Below, piece after piece: positions 42,281 through 55,885 of a DNA stretch of 64,000 nt. Below the pieces are notes generated by a model, which saw only the letters and a list, made by a program, of their open reading frames with translations, was not told where the DNA came from and made no database searches. Origin of the DNA: Clusia tigrina (Eukaryota; Arthropoda; Insecta; Diptera; Clusiidae); NCBI GenBank assembly GCA_920105625.2, contig OV050032.1:135513897-135577896 (forward strand). Reading direction: 5' to 3'. A program made the position numbers and the translations under genes. The first letter of the stretch is position 1. The number at the start of each line of letters is the position of its first letter.

Positions 42281-44384
42281 AGCAAATAAGCCTCCCACTC
42301 AGACTGAACCGGATCTCACCTTCGATGATGGGGAGAGTTACGCTTCGGCCTCAGAATAGGTAGGCTGTTTCTGCGGACGTCCGATAACATATTCGAAGAC
42401 GTTGGCGATTCTCCTCTTTCAGAAGTGGAGGACGCCAGCGTGATGATGATGGCCACCTCCGTGAATGGTGAGGGAATTACAGATTAACCTTCACCATTCA
42501 ATAGCTGCCTTGGCAGCCCTGATCCTCCACCTGACTCAAAAAGGAGAGGAACTTATACTGGTCCAAGAACCGTGGGTCGTAAATGATCAGGTTCGCGGAC
42601 TCACCATAAGCGGATACCGCACAGTATTCGTGCAGGATCGAGGTAAACCCAGAGCCTGTATTCTTGTTAAGAACAACATTAACGCTCTTCTTCTTCACAG
42701 GTTCAGCGACAAGGATAATGTAGCCATGGTCATTTCTACCAATACCATGGCTACATGGATCGTCAGCAGCCACACGACCACGGGCAGACGCCGCCTCCGG
42801 ACACTTTAAAGCTGCTGGTAATGGAGGCAAACAGGAAGCGCATCCCGGTCTTCATCGGGGCCGATGCCAATGCCCATCACGAGGTGTGGGGCAGCACGGA
42901 CACCAACGATAGGGGTGAGTCACTCTTTGATTTCATTCTTACTAACGACTTAGTAATTGCTCACAAGGGGAGAGAGCCAACCTTCATTATCTCAAATAGA
43001 AGGGAGGTTCTCGATCTCACCCTTGGCAATAATCACTCGACTCATCTTATTTCGAGTTGGCGCGTTTTGCAGGAATGCTCCTTCTCGGACCATTGTTACA
43101 TCTGTTTTAGAATTGCGATCTCTGATACGTTAGACACGGCAGAGCGCAAAATGCACACTAACAGAAAAAGAATTGACTGGACAAAATTCCAGACCATTAT
43201 GGAGTCGGGCCTGCAGTCGACTCCTCCCATTATCAACAATCACCTCGATTTAGATCGAGCGGTTGAAACCATTACAGCACTATTTAACTCTGCTGCCAAA
43301 TCAGCCTGCAACTTCCCGAAGCCTAGAGGGAAACCCAAGTCCCCTTGGTGGAATTCGGAATTTGCTGAGCTACGAAAAGAATGCCCCAAGCTCTTCAACA
43401 GAGCCAAAGCTACAAATGACTGGCTCCCTTTCAAAGACAAACAAAGGGAACTCAAATATATGGTTAGGAGATCCAAACGAGCGTCTTGGCGAGGCTTCTG
43501 TGGCAACATAGAAAGCTCGTCCGAGACAAATAGCCTCCGGAGGATTCTCAATATCACCCCTCGGGCTCTGGAATGTATTCAGAGATCGGACGGTACCTGG
43601 ACTGACTCTGAAACCGATACTCTAGAAGCCCTAATAGAAACACACTTCCCGCGGATCTAAATCTTTGTGGATTGCAGGTCTCCTGACACCAACCACTCCT
43701 TAAGTCACTCAACCCAATTCCAAATGACCAACACGCATATTCAGTGGACCATCAACAGCTTTAAGCCTTTAAAATCACCCGGCCCTGATGGCATCATTCC
43801 CGCGGATATTCAGCACACTGCAAGTGCGGTTGCGCCTTGGCTACTGCATATTTATAATGCATGCCGAAGATGGTCGTACATTCCCAAAAGCTGGAGAGAA
43901 GCTCGAGTAGTGTTCATCCCTAAAGCGGGAAAGTCAACCCACACCAAGGCTAAGGACTATAGACCAAATAGTTTGTACTCATTTATTTTGAAAACACTGG
44001 AAAGGGTCCTTGATATACAAATCAGGAGCTCTATAAATTCCACGTGCCTATCCAAATCACAACATGCCTATACTAAAGGTAAGTCTGTGGAAACAACGCT
44101 TCACGTGCTCATTGAGCAAGTAGAGAAATCTCTTGCCAACAAAGAATATACTCTTGCACTATTTCTCGACATAGAAGGGGCAGTCAACAATATTTGTCCC
44201 TCCGCCATGACTAAATCCTCAGTAAACCTGAACCAGGACCCCAGCCTGGTTAGGTTTATCGAACAGCTACTGAAAACACACGCCATTAGCTCCTCAATAG
44301 GAAACGTGCATGCTAAAAGGACTGTCAAGAGAGGTACTCCACAAGGCGGTGTGCTCTCACCCCTCATCTGGAATCTGACGGTGT
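42280..44384 (+). mobile_element. LOA-like non-LTR retrotransposon A2, truncated both ends
   Basis: Same family as A1, opposite strand, with nearly identical endonuclease and RT sequence. Homology begins at AGCAAATAA (about 42280), inside the ORF1 C-terminus, so it is 5'-truncated, as expected of abortive reverse transcription. It ends at 44384 within the RT, just after GGVLSPLIWNLTV, where the inverted-repeat region begins. Inserted in the env of the errantivirus-type element; no target duplication can be scored because the 3' end is lost. Confidence 0.9.
42300..42359 (+). pseudogene. A2 ORF1 C-terminal end
   Basis: TEPDLTFDDGESYASASE followed by TAG at 42357-42359; same acidic tail as A1 ORF1. 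Only this tail remains because of 5' truncation. About 105 bases separate it from ORF2. Confidence 0.75.
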
Positions 44385-44386
44385 AA
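42465..44386 (+). pseudogene. A2 ORF2: endonuclease, linker and N-terminal RT
   Basis: ATG at 42465 (MVRELQINLHHS), VQEPWVV, then a frameshift near 42770. The endonuclease resumes (GADANAHHEVWGS, EVLDLTLGN, FSDHCYI) with linker KSPWWNSEFAELRKE, open to 43660. After a stop at 43658-43660 and a shift, the RT has FKPLKSPGPDGIIPADI, REARVVFIPKAGK, YTKGKSVETTLHVL, FLDIEGAVNNI and GTPQGGVLSPL. It retains the roughly 257 bases between linker and RT that A1 lacks. The YADD motif lies beyond the break. Confidence 0.9.
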
Positions 44387-44500
44387 CTGTGATGCACATG
44401 ATGTAATTTCATGCACATTTTAACTATTTTTCGTCTATTTTCCGAGAAAAATTACAAGCTTTTCGGTAAAATTGATTGAAAAGTGGGAGACTCGAAAATC

Positions 44501-44503
<3 letters not shown>

Positions 44504-44566
<63 letters not shown>
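44504..44566. repeat. (AT)n tract, left arm outer
   Basis: About 63 bases. Separated from the next tract by an AAACTTTTAAACAGCC-containing spacer of 27 bases. Confidence 0.9.
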
Positions 44567-44570
<4 letters not shown>

Positions 44571-44590
44571 TTTAAACAGCCAACAACCAG

Positions 44591-44593
<3 letters not shown>

Positions 44594-44670
<77 letters not shown>
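44594..44670. repeat. (AT)n tract, left arm inner
   Basis: About 77 bases, next to the truncated end of the G3 3' LTR. The mirror tract in the right arm (55375-55436) is about 62 bases. Confidence 0.9.
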
Positions 44671-44677
<7 letters not shown>

Positions 44678-44704
44678 CATATGCATAAACATATACATTT
44701 AAAT

Positions 44705-45145
44705 AGTGAATACTCGCTAGGTACTGCTTTGAACAAGAGCTGAGAAAGGCAGACGAATCCCGAAATTCTCAGTCTTGCAAAAAGTCAGAATCTCAAGCGG
44801 GTATCCTATGTCTAGCTTAGCACTGAGAAAAGCAGACGAATCCCGAAATGCTCTTGTAACTATGCGTCAGTTTCCTAGGATAGTTACCGGTACTGGTGTC
44901 GTCACTCTGCTGGCTCGCCGAACAAGGACTGAGTTACGCTCTGGATGCGTTTATATAATCGCTTCTCAGCTGTTTATGGTGTGAGGTATTCGGGCGCGTT
45001 ACCATATAGCCACCAAATGTGTTACGTTCGACGTTCCTGCGCTAGAATGCGGTAATAGTTTTTAAGTGTGGGCAACTCACATGTGCGCGTGCGTGCCCAT
45101 GCTGTGAGACCAAAATACGAGGATGTTGAGCATTTTGGTTCCTCA
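44705..45145 (-). repeat. 3' LTR remnant of G3, left arm
   Basis: Starts TGAGGAACCAAAATG at 45145 (minus) and is similar to 49300-49695 down to about 44705, where it is cut by AT-rich sequence. It lacks the last third of the 5' LTR. Internal GACGAATCCCGA words repeat at spaced intervals. Confidence 0.75.
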
Positions 45146-45548
45146 CACTCCCCACTTAGTTCGGGGTGGGAAAGCGCACACTGATTCCCTTGTTTATATT
45201 GGTTGACGGCGTATTTGAAGATGGTGAGCCTTGCTATTCCTGGTGGGATATGTCCCCTCTGTAAAATGGTTTGGCCTGGCTGATATGAATAAACTGTACT
45301 CTTCCCCCCATTATCTTTTTGTACTTGGAGAATGACGGGTGATTTGTAGCGGATTGTGCGGTATTGTCCGTCATACTATGGTGGAAGTTTCGCGTTGAAT
45401 TTGTCGATAGCCTTTGATAATTGATGTTGCTTTATCAGTACCTCCTGTCCAATCGATGGATGCTATGGACGCCTCCGTAGATTATAGTATCGGGCTTAAT
45501 CTTGTACGGCCCGCTCCATATTGCGGCTAACAATTTGGAATACTTTTC
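45146..45548 (-). other. G3 post-integrase region, left arm
   Basis: Between integrase and the 3' LTR start. Minus-strand words such as VKYKSPVILQ-like frames (RYKSPVILQVQKD) suggest the C-terminal end of pol; a purine-rich GTGGGGAGTG lies directly before the LTR at 45146-45156 and would serve as polypurine tract. Confidence 0.5.
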
Positions 45549-46424
45549 TTAATGCAGTGTGTTTTCCCTCTGGTGTCTGAGGTTGATTACCACTTGCCGT
45601 AGTATGATCATCATAGAGAGTTTTAGGCAATCGTGCTTCTCAACCTTGAGTAATAAAAGCGGGGGTGTATCCAGTGGAGTCAGCGCGAGTGGTGTTAATG
45701 GTAAGGGTGATTTCTGGTATAAGGGCATCCCATTTGCTTTGATCTGTGCCTTTATTCTGTGCAATCACCCTTTTCACAGTGCGGTTCGCTCTCTCTGCTG
45801 GATTCTTCTGGGGCGTATATGGTGCCGTAAACTGCTGCTTTACTCCCAACTCCGATTGATATATTCTGAAGCTCCGGCTCGTGAACTGAACGTCCTTGTC
45901 AGAAACAAAATTTTTTGGGACCCCGTAGCGGCTGATGATCTTCTTTGGCTTTTCGCAGACTCTCGCTAGTGGCCTTGCGCAGCGGTATTAGCTCTGTCCA
46001 TTTGCTGAATTTATCCAAGAACACAAGCAGCATCGTATTGGCAGAGGTCCAATCAAATCCGCGTAAAGAATAGCCCATGGCTCCTCTGCGATTTGGAATA
46101 GCATTTCCCCTGCCGTTTTTAACTGACTTATTTTGTATTGCTGGCAGGATTTACAGCCTAGTGCATATTTCTTCACATCTCGAAACAGTCCGGGCCAGTA
46201 GTAGTGGTTCTGGACCCGTGCAATCGTTTTTGGATGCCCATGTGGCCTGCGCTGGGGTCGTCGTGCTTTTCTGCCAGATCTCGTGGTCGTTGAAACGATG
46301 GGACACAAAGTTTCCATGTTACACAATCCTCGTCTTGTGAGTGTGTAGGGATATGACGGTACAGATTGTTATTCTTAACTAAGTAATCTGCGAATTTAGC
46401 CGGGTCTTCGTTTACTTCTTGCAT
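45549..46424 (-). pseudogene. pol: G3 integrase, left arm
   Basis: Zinc region with KHDDPSAGHMGIQK and YALGCKSCQQYK (H-H-C-C, two frames), then ILYADLIGPLPI with the first catalytic D, a shifted stretch (LDKFSKWTELIPLR), VSDKDVQFTSRSF with the second D, and KNPAERANRTVKRVIAQ with Glu (45849-45780). Frameshifts near 46240, 46010 and 45860. The post-integrase end continues to about 45200 without clear motifs. Confidence 0.85.
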
Positions 46425-46639
46425 CCTCTGTTTAATTTATGTTATAATTATGTCTTTTAGTTATAGTTATATCTTTTAGTTATAATTATGTCTTTTAGTT
46501 ATAATTATGTCTTTTAGTTAACTTTGTTAGCATAGGTATAGTTTTATTGTGTCAAATGGCATGGAATTAATATATATATATATAAATATATAAAAGCCGT
46601 ATACTGCATACTATATATATAAAAGCCGTATACTGCATA
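46425..46639. repeat. Tandem repeats replacing the RT core, left arm
   Basis: Four copies of a 19-base unit (TTATAATTATGTCTTTTAG) at 46442-46517, then a duplicated word AAAAGCCGTATACTGCATAC (46592-46611 and 46621-46640) around AT-rich sequence. It fills the position where the RT palm and RNase H should be. Confidence 0.85.
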
Positions 46640-47420
46640 CTACTGGAGTCCGTCGGGATCTGCTAGTAACCATTCTTCAGGTCCGTGGTGAATCCGTGGC
46701 AGAGGATACGTATCTGGTATAGATTTAGCGTTGACCTGACGGTAGTCTTCGCAGAGTCTCCACTGGCCAGTCTTCTTTTTTACCAGTGTAATAGGAGCGC
46801 TGTGTGGACTATGCGATGGCTCGATGCATCCTTTCTGAAGTAGCTCATTAATACCCTTGTTGATAATCTGTTGCATCGTCGGATTGCGTGGAAAATAACT
46901 TTGCTTATGGGGCGATCGTCACACATTATTATCTTGTGAGTTGTGATATTTGATACGTTCTCCAGATGCTCAAAATGGAGTAACTCTTCTGCTAGAAATG
47001 CTTCGATTTTCTGCTGCTGGTTTGGTTCTGTGGCCTGTAGTGTAGTAAACTGTGTGTCAGGTTTCTCATGATTTGCCCGTAAATCCACGCTTCGTTCTTC
47101 GCACGTTAATCGAGCGCTAATAGGTTTAAAAAATCCAAGCCCAGAGTTACATCTTCCTGTGCCCGCTCAAATATTAATATGGACATTTGGTGGTGGTTGT
47201 TTCCCGGGCCGCGTCGGCGTGCAAATGCTCCACTAACAAAACTTCTGGTCGCACCCGTGTCTATAGTGGCCAAAACGGGCTCACCATCTACGATTACTTA
47301 GTTCGAGATGCGGGTGCCATCGTACTTTAGAGATTTTCTTATTGGCGAGGGGGTTGCTCGTTCTGTGGCCCCGTCAAGCCTCGCATCTGAGAGGGCTCCC
47401 GCTCGTTTCCCGATCTCTTT
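46640..47420 (-). pseudogene. pol: G3 protease and N-terminal RT, left arm
   Basis: Protease ATIDTGATRSFVSGAF near 47275-47225 and a VTLGLDFLNLLALD second motif near 47145-47105. A stop precedes RANHEKPDTQFTTLQ. RT fingers: [39 protein letters not shown] and [19 protein letters not shown] (46890-46690). Sequence then leaves the RT and enters AT-rich repeats, so palm, YIDD and RNase H are absent. The right arm additionally lacks most of the fingers. Confidence 0.85.
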
Positions 47421-47429
47421 CGACAGCAG

Positions 47430-48567
47430 TCAATAGTACGTAAATTCCTTTGTCCGCACTCCCAACAGAATAGTACTCGTGGGTTACGGCATTCCCTTGC
47501 GAAATGTCCCTCTACTCCACAGCGCTGGCAAGCGTGGTGGGGGGTTAATGGGTGCTTCCATCATATTTGCTCTTTGTCTTCACTCGTATTTTGCCGGAAT
47601 GGGTTTATATGCCGAGGCGGAGGGTGACTCTGCCTAGTGTTTCGTGACTCTTCTCTGTTAGGGTATTGTTCCTTAGCTTGATTATGCGTGCGCGATGTGG
47701 TGGCCTTTTGCTCCTTTTGTATTACTTCAAAGTCCTGTGCCAATGTGATTAGTTCATCCAGTGATGTGAAATCATTACGATGAACGTATAATCTATACTC
47801 AGGTAGAGTGTTGCGGAAAATCCTGTCTCTCTTTTGCTCTTCATTGTAGCCAGCTATTCTCATCATGTTTTGCAGAGTAATGACGAAATCTTTTAACTGT
47901 TCGCCCGGTTTCTGTGTGCGTATTCTGATTTTGTCTTCGAGGTGCTCCAGATAGTTGGGTGGTAAGAAAACCATAGAAAATCACTTTTGAATGCGTTGAA
48001 AGTTGCCAATTGCCGCTTACTATTGCGGTACCATAGAAGAGCCTTCCCCGTCAGGATTTGGGCCATAGTCCGTGGCAGTAGGTCCTCATTTATGCTGTAG
48101 ACTTCCGACAACCCTTCGAACCGTTCGACAAAGGATAACGGATCTCCAACACTGTCATATTTGACTGGTCATTTCCTTATTTGGTCTATGACCGTAGCGT
48201 AGTGTGCTGGACTGTGTGTTACGGCGGGTTCCACTGTGTCACCTAGAGGAATTTGTTTCAGGATGAAATCCGTAGCCGCTCTGGTGTTCGTGGTTCTACC
48301 CTCCCCGTAGGATGTTAGTGGCATTAACAACGTAACGTGGCTACCTGCTGAGGCCGTATATGTCCCTGTTGCTTCGTCGTTAAATGTGATTCTGGGTCCT
48401 GTAGGTGGTGTTACACTTTGTATGTGTTTCGTCTGCAATTGCTGAAGGCGAGTAGACGTTTTTGCATTTTCCTCTAGCGCGGGGTTAATCGCAGAGAAAC
48501 GGCGACGTAGGTCTTCTACTGTACCAGCTGGTCGTACCCAAACTCCATACGTAACGAGTAAATCCAA
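47430..48567 (-). pseudogene. gag: G3 gag, left arm
   Basis: N-terminal segment (48567-48169: VTYGVWVRPAGTVEDLRRRF) ends at a stop. Capsid continues in another frame (48150-47990: GDPLSFVERFEGLSEVY, LTGKALLWYRNSKRQL) and then another (47974-47561: PNYLEHLEDKIRIRTQKPG, MMRIAGYNEEQKRDRIF). After a stop at 47561 comes a CCHC knuckle CQRCGVEGHFAREC and a second C-rich motif CWECGQRN (about 47530-47440). Two or three frameshifts, identical in the right arm. Confidence 0.85.
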
Positions 48568-48909
48568 TTCTTCGGCATTTTGCAGTATCGATTCCTGTAT
48601 ACTAATAAAATGGATTAGCTCCAGTCAAAACAATAATCGATCTGGTGCTTGCTTGTGAAACAGGCCTTAGCCAGTAAAGTCGGTATAGCAGCATAAAGCT
48701 AGCGGAACTATCGGTTAGCATACGTGTGTTGGAATAGCAGCGCTGGTGGGAGTTTCCGTTTCCCTTGAATGCTCGTGTTGAAAGTGGAGTTAGTTTAGGT
48801 TTCGTGTCTAACAATTTTCTCTATATCAATTATAATCAAATCCCTGCCCGGGCGCATGAAAGAAACTTCCTGCCTACACTTGTGCTGAGGTGACGCTCGT
48901 CGTTGTCCA

Positions 48910-51301
<2,392 letters not shown>

Positions 51302-51637
51302 TGGACAACGACGAGCGTCACCTCAGCACAAGTGTAGGCAGGAAGTTTCTTTCATGCGCCCGGGCAGGGATTTGATTATAATTGATATAGAGAAAATTGT
51401 TAGACACGAAACCTAAACTAACTCCACTTTCAACACGAGCATTCAAGGGAAACTCCCACCAGCGCTGCTATTCCAACACACGTATGCCAACCGATAGTTC
51501 CGCTAGCTTTATGCTGCTATACCGACTTTACTGGCTAAGGCCTGTTTCACAAGCAAGCACCAGATCGATTATTGTTTTGACTGGAGCTAATCCATTTTAT
51601 TAGTATACAGGAATCGATACTGCAAAATGCCGAAGAA

Positions 51638-52775
51638 TTGGATTTACTCGTTACGTATGGAGTTTGGGTACGACCAGCTGGTACAGTAGAAGACCTACGT
51701 CGCCGTTTCTCTGCGATTAACCCCGCGCTAGAGGAAAATGCAAAAACGTCTACTCGCCTTCAGCAATTGCAGACGAAACACATACAAAGTGTAACACCAC
51801 CTACAGGACCCAGAATCACATTTAACGACGAAGCAACAGGGACATATACGGCCTCAGCAGGTAGCCACGTTACGTTGTTAATGCCACTAACATCCTACGG
51901 GGAGGGTAGAACCACGAACACCATAGCGGCTACGGATTTCATCCTGAAACAAATTCCTCTAGGTGACACAGTGGAACCCGCCGTAACACACAGTCCAGCA
52001 CACTACGCTACGGTCATAGACCAAATAAGGAAATGACCAGTCAAATATGACAGTGTTGGAGATCCGTTATCCTTTGTCGAACGGTTCGAAGGGTTGTCGG
52101 AAGTCTACAGCATAAATGAGGACCTACTGCCACGGACTATGGCCCAAATCCTGACGGGGAAGGCTCTTCTATGGTACCGCAATAGTAAGCGGCAATTGGC
52201 AACTTTCAACGCATTCAAAAGTGATTTTCTATGGTTTTCTTACCACCCAACTATCTGGAGCACCTCGAAGACAAAATCAGAATACGCACACAGAAACCGG
52301 GCGAACAGTTAAAAGATTTCGTCATTACTCTGCAAAACATGATGAGAATAGCTGGCTACAATGAAGAGCAAAAGAGAGACAGGATTTTCCGCAACACTCT
52401 ACCTGAGTATAGATTATACGTTCATCGTAATGATTTCACATCACTGGATGAACTAATCACATTGGCACAGGACTTTGAAGTAATACAAAAGGAGCAAAAG
52501 GCCACCACATCGCGCACGCATAATCAAGCTAAGGAACAATACCCTAACAGAGAAGAGTCACGAAACACTAGGCAGAGTCACCCTCCGCCTCGGCATATAA
52601 ACCCATTCCGGCAAAATACGAGTGAAGACAAAGAGCAAATATGATGGAAGCACCCATTAACCCCCCACCACGCTTGCCAGCGCTGTGGAGTAGAGGGACA
52701 TTTCGCAAGGGAATGCCGTAACCCACGAGTACTATTCTGTTGGGAGTGCGGACAAAGGAATTTTCGTACTATTGA
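51638..52775 (+). pseudogene. gag: G3 gag, right arm
   Basis: Same segments as the left arm: VTYGVWVRPAGTVEDL (51638 on), LTGKALLWYRNSKRQL, PNYLEHLEDKIRIRTQ, then stop at 52644 and CQRCGVEGHFAREC. One visible change is Ile for Arg in TTNT(R/I)AATDF near 51922. No length difference from the left arm through this gene. Confidence 0.85.
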
Positions 52776-52784
52776 CTGCTGTCG

Positions 52785-53395
52785 AAAGAGATCGGGAAAC
52801 GAGCGGGAGCCCTCTCAGATGCGAGGCTTGACGGGGCCACAGAACGAGCAACCCCCTCGCCAATAAGAAAATCTCTAAAGTACGATGGCACCCGCATCTC
52901 GAACTAAGTAATCGTAGATGGTGAGCCCGTTTTGGCCACTATAGACACGGGTGCGACCAGAAGTTTTGTTAGTGGAGCATTTGCACGCCGACGCGGCCCG
53001 GGAAACAACCACCACCAAATGTCCATATTAATATTTGAGCGGGCACAGGAAGATGTAACTCTGGGCTTGGATTTTTTAAACCTATTAGCGCTCGATTAAC
53101 GTGCGAAGAACGAAGCGTGGATTTACGGGCAAATCATGAGAAACCTGACACACAGTTTACTACACTACAGGCCACAGAACCAAACCAGCAGCAGAAAATC
53201 GAAGCATTTCTAGCAGAAGAGTTACTCCATTTTGAGCATCTGGAGAACGTATCAAATATCACAACTCACAAGATAATAATGTGTGACGATCGCCCCATAA
53301 GCAAATGTATTTTCTATACCAGATACGTATCCTCTGCCACGGATTCACCACGGACCTGAAGAATGGTTACTAGCAGATCCCGACGGACTCCAGTA
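52785..53395 (+). pseudogene. pol: G3 protease and shortened RT remnant, right arm
   Basis: Protease IDTGATRSFVSGAF is at about 52935-52980. The RT fingers are reduced: after DDRPISK (about 53300) sequence skips to [14 protein letters not shown], so the block containing PITLVKKK and WRLCEDY is deleted. The junction lies at a short TATTTTC/TATACC overlap region. Otherwise as in the left arm. Confidence 0.8.
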
Positions 53396-53605
53396 GTATG
53401 CAGTATACGGCTTTTATATATATAGTATGCAGTATACGGCTTTTATATATTTATATATATATATATATATATATTAATTCCATGCCATTTCACACAATAA
53501 AACTATACCTATGCTAACAAAGTTAACTAAAAGACATAATTATAACTAAAAGACATAATTATAACTAAAAGATATAACTATAACTAAAAGACATAATTAT
53601 AACAT
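53396..53605. repeat. Tandem repeats replacing the RT core, right arm
   Basis: Mirror of the left block: duplicated TATACGGCTTTTATATA words at 53396-53450, an AT run at 53452-53473, and four 19-base units at 53527-53602. Confidence 0.85.
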
Positions 53606-53619
53606 AAATTAAACAGAGG

Positions 53620-54495
53620 ATGCAAGAAGTAAACGAAGACCCGGCTAAATTCGCAGATTACTTAGTTAAGAATAACAATCTGTACCGTCATATCCCTACA
53701 CACTCACAAGACGAGGATTGTGTAACATGGAAACTTTGTGTCCCATCGTTTCAACGACCACGAGATCTGGCAGAAAAGCACGACGACCCCAGCGCAGGCC
53801 ACATGGGCATCCAAAAACGATTGCACGGGTCCAGAACCACTACTACTGGCCCGGACTGTTTCGAGATGTGAAGAAATATGCACTAGGCTGTAAATCCTGC
53901 CAGCAATACAAAATAAGTCAGTTAAAAACGGCAGGGGAAATGCTATTCCAAATCGCAGAGGAACCATGGGCTATTCTTTACGCGGATTTGATTGGACCTC
54001 TGCCAATACGATGCTGCTTGTGTTCTTGGATAAATTCAGCAAATGGACAGAGCTAATACCGCTGCGCAAGGCCACTAGCGAGAGTCTGCGAAAAGCCAAA
54101 GAAGATCATCAGCCGCTACGGGGTCCCAAAAAATTTTGTTTCTGACAAGGACGTTCAGTTCACGAGCCGGAGCTTCAGAATATATCTATCGGAGTTGGGA
54201 GTAAAGCAGCAGTTTACGGCACCATATACGCCCCAGAAGAATCCAGCAGAGAGAGCGAACCGCACTGTGAAAAGGGTGATTGCACAGAATAAAGGCACAG
54301 ATCAAAGCAAATGGGATGCCCTTATACCAGAAATCACCCTTAGCATTAACACCACTCGCGCTGACTCCACTGGATACACCCCCGCTTTTATTACTCAAGG
54401 TTGAGAAGCACGATTGCCTAAAACTCTCTATGATGATCATACTACGGCAAGTGGTAATCAACCTCAGACACCAGAGGGAAAACACACTGCATTAA
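53620..54495 (+). pseudogene. pol: G3 integrase, right arm
   Basis: Mirror of 45549-46424 with no length difference. Same motifs: GHMGIQK, GCKSCQQYK, YADLIGPL, SDKDVQFTS and NPAERANRTVK. Minor substitutions, for example LTIN to LSIN near 54345. Same frameshifts. Confidence 0.85.
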
Positions 54496-54898
54496 GAAAA
54501 GTATTCCAAATTGTTAGCCGCAATATGGAGCGGGCCGTACAAGATTAAGCCCGATACTATAATCTACGGAGGCGTCCATAGCATCCATCGATTGGACAGG
54601 AGGTACTGATAAAGCAACATCAATTATCAATAGCTATCGACAAATTCAACGCGAAACTTCCACCATAGTATGACGGACAATACCGCACAATCCGCTACAA
54701 ATCACCCGTCATTCTCCAAGTACAAAAAGATAATGGGGGGAAGAGTACAGTTTATTCATATCAGCCAGGCCAAACCATTTTACAGAGGGGACATATCCCA
54801 CCAGGAATAGCAAGGCTCACCATCTTCAAATACGCCGTCAACCAATATAAACAAGGGAATCAGTGTGCGCTTTCCCACCCCGAACTAAGTGGGGAGTG

Positions 54899-55339
54899 TG
54901 AGGAACCAAAATGCTCAACATCCTCGTATTTTGGTCTCACAGCATGGGCACGCACGCGCACATGTGAGTTGCCCACACTTAAAAACTATTACCGCATTCT
55001 AGCGCAGCAACGTCGAACGTAACACACTTGGTGGCTATATGGTAACGCGCCCGAATACCTCACACCATAAACAGCTGAGAAGCGATTATATAAACGCATC
55101 CAGAGCGTAACTCAGTCCTTGTTCGGCGAGCCAGCAGAGTGACGACACCAGTACCGGTAACTATCCTAGGAAACTGACGCATAGTTACAAGAGCATTTCG
55201 GGATTCGTCTGCTTTTCTCAGTGCTAAGCTAGACATAGGATACCCGCTTGAGATTCTGACTTTTTGCAAGACTGAGAATTTCGGGATTCGTCTGCCTTTC
55301 TCAGCTCTTGTTCAAAGCAGTACCTAGCGAGTATTCACT
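54899..55339 (+). repeat. 3' LTR remnant of G3, right arm
   Basis: Begins TGAGGAACCAAAATG at 54899 and mirrors 44705-45145; cut at its far end by AT-rich sequence. The preceding GTGGGGAGTG is the polypurine-like tract. Confidence 0.75.
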
Positions 55340-55366
55340 ATTTAAATGTATATGTTTATGCATATG

Positions 55367-55374
<8 letters not shown>

Positions 55375-55436
<62 letters not shown>
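55375..55436. repeat. (AT)n tract, right arm inner
   Basis: About 62 bases; mirror of 44594-44670, 15 bases shorter. Confidence 0.9.
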
Positions 55437-55439
<3 letters not shown>

Positions 55440-55459
55440 CTGGTTGTTGGCTGTTTAAA

Positions 55460-55463
<4 letters not shown>

Positions 55464-55516
<53 letters not shown>
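55464..55516. repeat. (AT)n tract, right arm outer
   Basis: About 53 bases; mirror of 44504-44566, 10 bases shorter. Preceded by GGCTGTTTAAAAGTTTA. Confidence 0.9.
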
Positions 55517-55519
<3 letters not shown>

Positions 55520-55623
55520 GATTTTCGAGTCTCCCACTTTTCAATCAATTTTACCGAAAAGCTTGTAATTTTTCTCGGAAAATAGACGAAAAATAGTTAA
55601 AATGTGCATGAAATTACATCATG

Positions 55624-55639
55624 TTGTTGGCTGTTTAAA

Positions 55640-55700
<61 letters not shown>

Positions 55701-55719
55701 AATCTGGTTGTTGATCGTC
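55624..55719. repeat. Third AT module just outside the palindrome
   Basis: TTGTTGGCTGTTTAAAAGTT followed by (AT)n at 55644-55698 repeats, in the same direction, the module at 55444-55516. It has no partner left of 44397, so it marks the asymmetric right edge of the inverted repeat. Confidence 0.75.
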
Positions 55720-55885
55720 TCTAATATTTACTTAATTTAAACTGATTTTACATATGCACATTTGATCAAAAATGATAACAAATAAATATTAATCATTAGT
55801 AAAAATAAAAAGTAATCATACACCTGAAATGTAAAACAGAAGTCAATGAACTCCATCAAAGTATTTCACATTTTTGAAACACAAG

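Noticed and set aside
46442..46517. CRISPR-like array from the four 19-base units
   Set aside because: The units are directly adjacent without spacers, in an insect-type sequence; it is a simple tandem repeat.
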